The notes under the pieces were generated by a model, which worked only from the letters and a program-made list of their open reading frames with translations, was not told the DNA's origin and did no database searches. A program made the position numbers and the translations under genes. Below are positions 4,661-7,080 of a DNA stretch of 7,080 nt, piece by piece (positions within the stretch are counted from its first letter, which is position 1; the number at the start of each line of letters is the position of its first letter). Where the stretch lies: assembly GCA_021823945.1 (NCBI GenBank), contig JAKALW010000059.1, positions 1-7,080 on the forward strand. Reading direction: 5' to 3'. The stretch comes from Microcaldota archaeon (GTDB lineage: Archaea > Micrarchaeota > Micrarchaeia > Anstonellales > VGKX01).

Positions 4661-5404
4661 ATGGCAAAAAATTCATTGGCAATAAAAAACCTCCACGCAA
4701 GCGTCGAGGGCAGGGAGATACTAAAGGGGATTGACCTTGAGGTGGAGAAAGGCACAGTCCACGCAATCATGGGGCCAAACGGGTCGGGGAAATCCACGCT
4801 TGCATCGACACTTCTTGGCAGGAGCGGCTATGCGGCGACAAAGGGGGACGTGCTTGCCGATGGGAAATCCATCCTTGGCATGCCCACTGACAAGATAGCA
4901 AGGATGGGCGTTTTCCTGTCAATGCAAAGCCCCGCCGAGATTGGCGGAGTCAGTTTCTCAAGCTTCCTTCGCGTGGCGCACGCGGCAATGACTGGCAGGG
5001 AAAAGCCGCTTGGTGCCTTGGAATTCTCAAAACTTTTGGACGCGGAAATGGAGAAAATGGGCATGGACAAGTCATTCGCGTCAAGGTACGTGAACGAGGG
5101 GTTCTCTGGCGGCGAGAAAAAGCGCGCGGAGATACTCCAGCTCGGGCTTTTCAGGCCCAAATACGCGATTCTTGACGAGACCGATTCCGGGCTTGACGTC
5201 GACGCCCTGAAAGTCGTGGCGCAGGGGATAAACAGGTCAAAAGGCCCGCACATGGGCGTGCTCGTGATAACACATTACAACAGGATACTCAAATACCTCA
5301 AGCCGGACTTTGTGCATATTTTGGTGAATGGGAAGATCGTGAAAAGCGGCGGGGCCAAGCTTGCCGAAGAGATAGAGGAAGGCGGATATTCCAAATACTG
5401 CTGA
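4661..5404 (+). CDS. sufC: Fe-S cluster assembly ATPase SufC
   Basis: The ABC-type ATPase of the SUF machinery; with SufB (and SufD) it drives the conformational change needed to build Fe-S clusters on the scaffold. It is cytoplasmic with no membrane domain. The 247-residue length is typical. Motifs: Walker A GPNGSGKST at 38-46, Q-loop Gln89, signature FSGGEKKR at 148-155 with the SufC-type EKKR ending, Walker B YAILDE at 168-173 continuing TDSGLDVDAL, and switch His205 in VITHYNRIL. The signature and the DETDSGLD box separate SufC from transporter ATPases. ATG 4661 gives the standard N-terminus; only a weak GGTAAT precedes it. sufB follows after 43 bases. The sufC-first order agrees with other archaeal and bacterial SUF loci. 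Confidence 0.97.
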   Translation: MAKNSLAIKNLHASVEGREILKGIDLEVEKGTVHAIMGPNGSGKSTLASTLLGRSGYAATKGDVLADGKSILGMPTDKIARMGVFLSMQSPAEIGGVSFSSFLRVAHAAMTGREKPLGALEFSKLLDAEMEKMGMDKSFASRYVNEGFSGGEKKRAEILQLGLFRPKYAILDETDSGLDVDALKVVAQGINRSKGPHMGVLVITHYNRILKYLKPDFVHILVNGKIVKSGGAKLAEEIEEGGYSKYC

Positions 5405-5447
5405 GGCTGGAGCAAATTGGAAAAGCATTTGATATTGATTTTCGGGC

Positions 5448-6875
5448 ATGATGATCATGGGAATAAGGCTCAAGAATGACTCGGCTGTGGCCGACACAGG
5501 GAAATACTCCATCAGGAACCCCGTCAGGTTCGCCTTTGAGACAAGGAAAGGCATAGACGAGAACATAGTAAAGGAGATATCGGCGCACAAGAACGAGCCG
5601 GAATGGATGCTTGCAAAGCGCCTGGCGTCCCTGAAGGTTTACAATTCAAAGCCAATGCCTTCCTGGGGTCCGGACCTCTCAGAGTTGGACCTGGAAAACA
5701 TTGTCCATTTCGTCAAGGCAGAGGGCGAGAGGACAAGCGACTGGAAAGAGCTCCCGGGCTACATAAAGAACACTTTTGACAAGCTTGGGATACCCGAGGC
5801 GGAAAGGAACTTCCTCGCGGGCGCCGGCGCAATGTACGAGTCCGAAGTGGTGTACAAGGGCATAAAGAAGAACCTGGAAGAGCAGGGAGTGATTTACACG
5901 GACACTGACAGCGCTGTCCAGGAATATCCGGAACTTGTGAAGAAATATTTCATGACGCGCTGCGTGCCTGCAAATGACAACAAGTTCGCGGCTTTGCATG
6001 GCGCGCTCTGGTCGGGTGGCTCCTTTGTCTATGTCCCGGCAGGCGTCAAGGTGTCAATGCCATTGCAGATTTATTTTCTCATGAACCATCCCGCCTTCGG
6101 GCAGTACGAGCACACGCTAATCATTGCAGAGCCGGGGTCGCAAGTCCAGTACATTGAAGGATGCTCTGCCCCGCTTTACGCAAAGGCGTCAGTCCATTCC
6201 GCTGTTGTGGAGATATTCGCAAAGCGCGGCTCGAAAGTCAGGTATACGTCAATCCAGAACTGGTCGAAAAACGTGTACAACCTCAATACAAAAAGGGCGA
6301 TTGTCGAGGAAAACGCGCTCATGGAATGGGTGGGCGGCACGCTCGGCTCAGGGGTGACAATGCTCTACCCGTGCTCAGTCCTTGCAGGAAGGGGCGCGCG
6401 CGCCGAGCACATGAACGTGGCGTTCGCAGGCGCGGGACAGGTCAAGGACAATGGAGCTAAAGTCATCCACCTTGCGCCGGACACGACTTCATCTGTCATT
6501 TCAAAGAGCATATGCAAGGATGGCGGGTTTGCAAATTACAGGGGCCTGCTTAGCATTGCGCGCGGGTGCAGGGGGGCAAAGGCGTCTGTCAGGTGCGACG
6601 CGCTCATGCTCGATTCAAAGTCCCATTCAGCCACCCAGCCGCACCTTGACATAAGGGAGAAAGACGTGGTTGTCGGGCACGAGGCAACTGCCGGCAGGAT
6701 TTCAGAGGAACAGCTTTTCTACCTCCAAAGCAGGGGGATTTCAAAGGACGATGCCACTGCGCTTATTGTCAGGGGATTCATTGAGCCTATTACAAAATTG
6801 TTGCCTCTTGAGTATGCGGTCGAGTTCAACCGGATGATTGAGCTTGAGATGGAAGGGAAAGGCGTGGTGGGCTAG
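5448..6875 (+). CDS. sufB: Fe-S cluster assembly scaffold SufB
   Basis: The scaffold protein of SUF, on which nascent Fe-S clusters form in complex with SufC. 475 residues, the usual SufB size. Seen: the N-terminal helical region with EPEWMLAKRLASL at 50-62 and a PSWGPDLSELD segment; the right-handed beta-helix core with FVYVPAGVKVSMPLQIYF at 193-210; and the C-terminal helical domain with EEQLFYLQSRGIS at 420-432 and LPLEYAVEFNRMI at 452-464. Cys383 in VRCDALML and Glu412 in GHEAT are 29 residues apart, the same spacing as the cluster-assembly residues Cys405 and Glu434 that I recall for E. coli SufB. Three clustered ATG codons (5448, 5451, 5457) leave the start uncertain by three residues. 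The TAG stop abuts the ATG of the next gene, indicating translational coupling. Confidence 0.97.
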   Translation: MMIMGIRLKNDSAVADTGKYSIRNPVRFAFETRKGIDENIVKEISAHKNEPEWMLAKRLASLKVYNSKPMPSWGPDLSELDLENIVHFVKAEGERTSDWKELPGYIKNTFDKLGIPEAERNFLAGAGAMYESEVVYKGIKKNLEEQGVIYTDTDSAVQEYPELVKKYFMTRCVPANDNKFAALHGALWSGGSFVYVPAGVKVSMPLQIYFLMNHPAFGQYEHTLIIAEPGSQVQYIEGCSAPLYAKASVHSAVVEIFAKRGSKVRYTSIQNWSKNVYNLNTKRAIVEENALMEWVGGTLGSGVTMLYPCSVLAGRGARAEHMNVAFAGAGQVKDNGAKVIHLAPDTTSSVISKSICKDGGFANYRGLLSIARGCRGAKASVRCDALMLDSKSHSATQPHLDIREKDVVVGHEATAGRISEEQLFYLQSRGISKDDATALIVRGFIEPITKLLPLEYAVEFNRMIELEMEGKGVVG

Positions 6876-7080
6876 ATGGCAGGGGACACTCAGCCAAGCC
6901 TGGGCATAGCCCGAAGCGCGAAAAGGATTTCCAGGAAAATGCGCGAATCCGCAAAAATGGCGCAGTTCAGGCTCGCTTGCGCGCTGGCTTTTGAAAAGAA
7001 ATTCTCCGCCCTGAACGGCAAGGACAGGGAACATGCCATTTCCGGCATAGAAAGGACTGGCATAAAGCCCGATAATGCAA
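6876..7080 (+). CDS. start of third suf-operon gene, probably SufD-like, truncated by window end
   Basis: The frame opens with ATG directly after the sufB TAG and stays open to the window end (68 codons). The visible part is a highly charged, mostly helical N-terminus: MAGDTQPSLGIARSAKRISR, then a Met/Ala/Lys-rich helix and EHAISGIERTGIKPDNA. I do not see a diagnostic motif; SufD proteins begin with a variable helical region, and their conserved beta-helix would lie outside the window. The SufD-like call therefore rests on zero-base spacing behind sufB, the sufC-sufB order, and a loose fit of the AISGIERTGIKPD segment. Cysteine desulfurase or a SufU-type protein are alternatives. That it is a real translated gene is more certain than its name. 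Confidence 0.55.
   Translation, partial: MAGDTQPSLGIARSAKRISRKMRESAKMAQFRLACALAFEKKFSALNGKDREHAISGIERTGIKPDNA

Noticed and set aside
6741..7034. A 97-codon minus-strand frame opposite the sufB end
   Set aside because: Antisense to the conserved SufB C-terminal domain and the abutting downstream gene.

Overview
The window looks archaeal. TATA-like boxes lie about 25-30 bases ahead of likely transcription starts. Several genes have a GGTGA or GTGAT Shine-Dalgarno a few bases before ATG, Arg is mostly AGG/AGA, and the gene content is archaeal in flavour: free-standing AlaX editing protein, minimal parvulin, a small COG2522-type HTH regulator and SUF genes in the order sufC-sufB. Short intergenic gaps and very small genes suggest a compact genome, perhaps DPANN-like (Diapherotrites or Micrarchaeota); that placement is inference only.

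Left part (1-2252): the 3' two thirds of an ornithine carbamoyltransferase gene; an eight-cysteine CxxCxxxCC (YkgJ-type) protein; a convergent DUF488-family gene on the minus strand; and, divergent from that, a 91-residue parvulin prolyl isomerase. The 1805-1976 gap carries back-to-back promoters, and a 14-bp palindrome sits at the DUF488 promoter.

Middle part (2253-4084): an AlaX-M type alanyl-tRNA editing protein with a strong hairpin behind its stop; then about 750 bases without a conventional gene, holding two tiny, extremely basic protein genes (23 and 41 codons) that share a KK-x-AP-[KR]-KG motif, each with its own Shine-Dalgarno and pyrimidine- or T-rich termination signal; then an acylphosphatase.

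Right part (4085-7080): a 110-residue HTH regulator with a C-terminal CxxC-x8-C cluster, preceded by two copies of a perfect inverted repeat TATAAC-N3-GTTATA spaced 18 bp apart over its promoter. This is followed by sufC (ATPase), sufB (scaffold) and, directly abutting, the start of a third gene that is probably the SufD-like partner. SufC with SufB (and usually SufD) assembles Fe-S clusters. The regulator's position raises the possibility that it controls cluster assembly, but its visible operators cover only its own promoter.

The most noteworthy items are the tandem operator, the tiny basic protein pair and the cysteine-bearing regulator next to suf. No tRNA, rRNA, CRISPR array or mobile element was seen.
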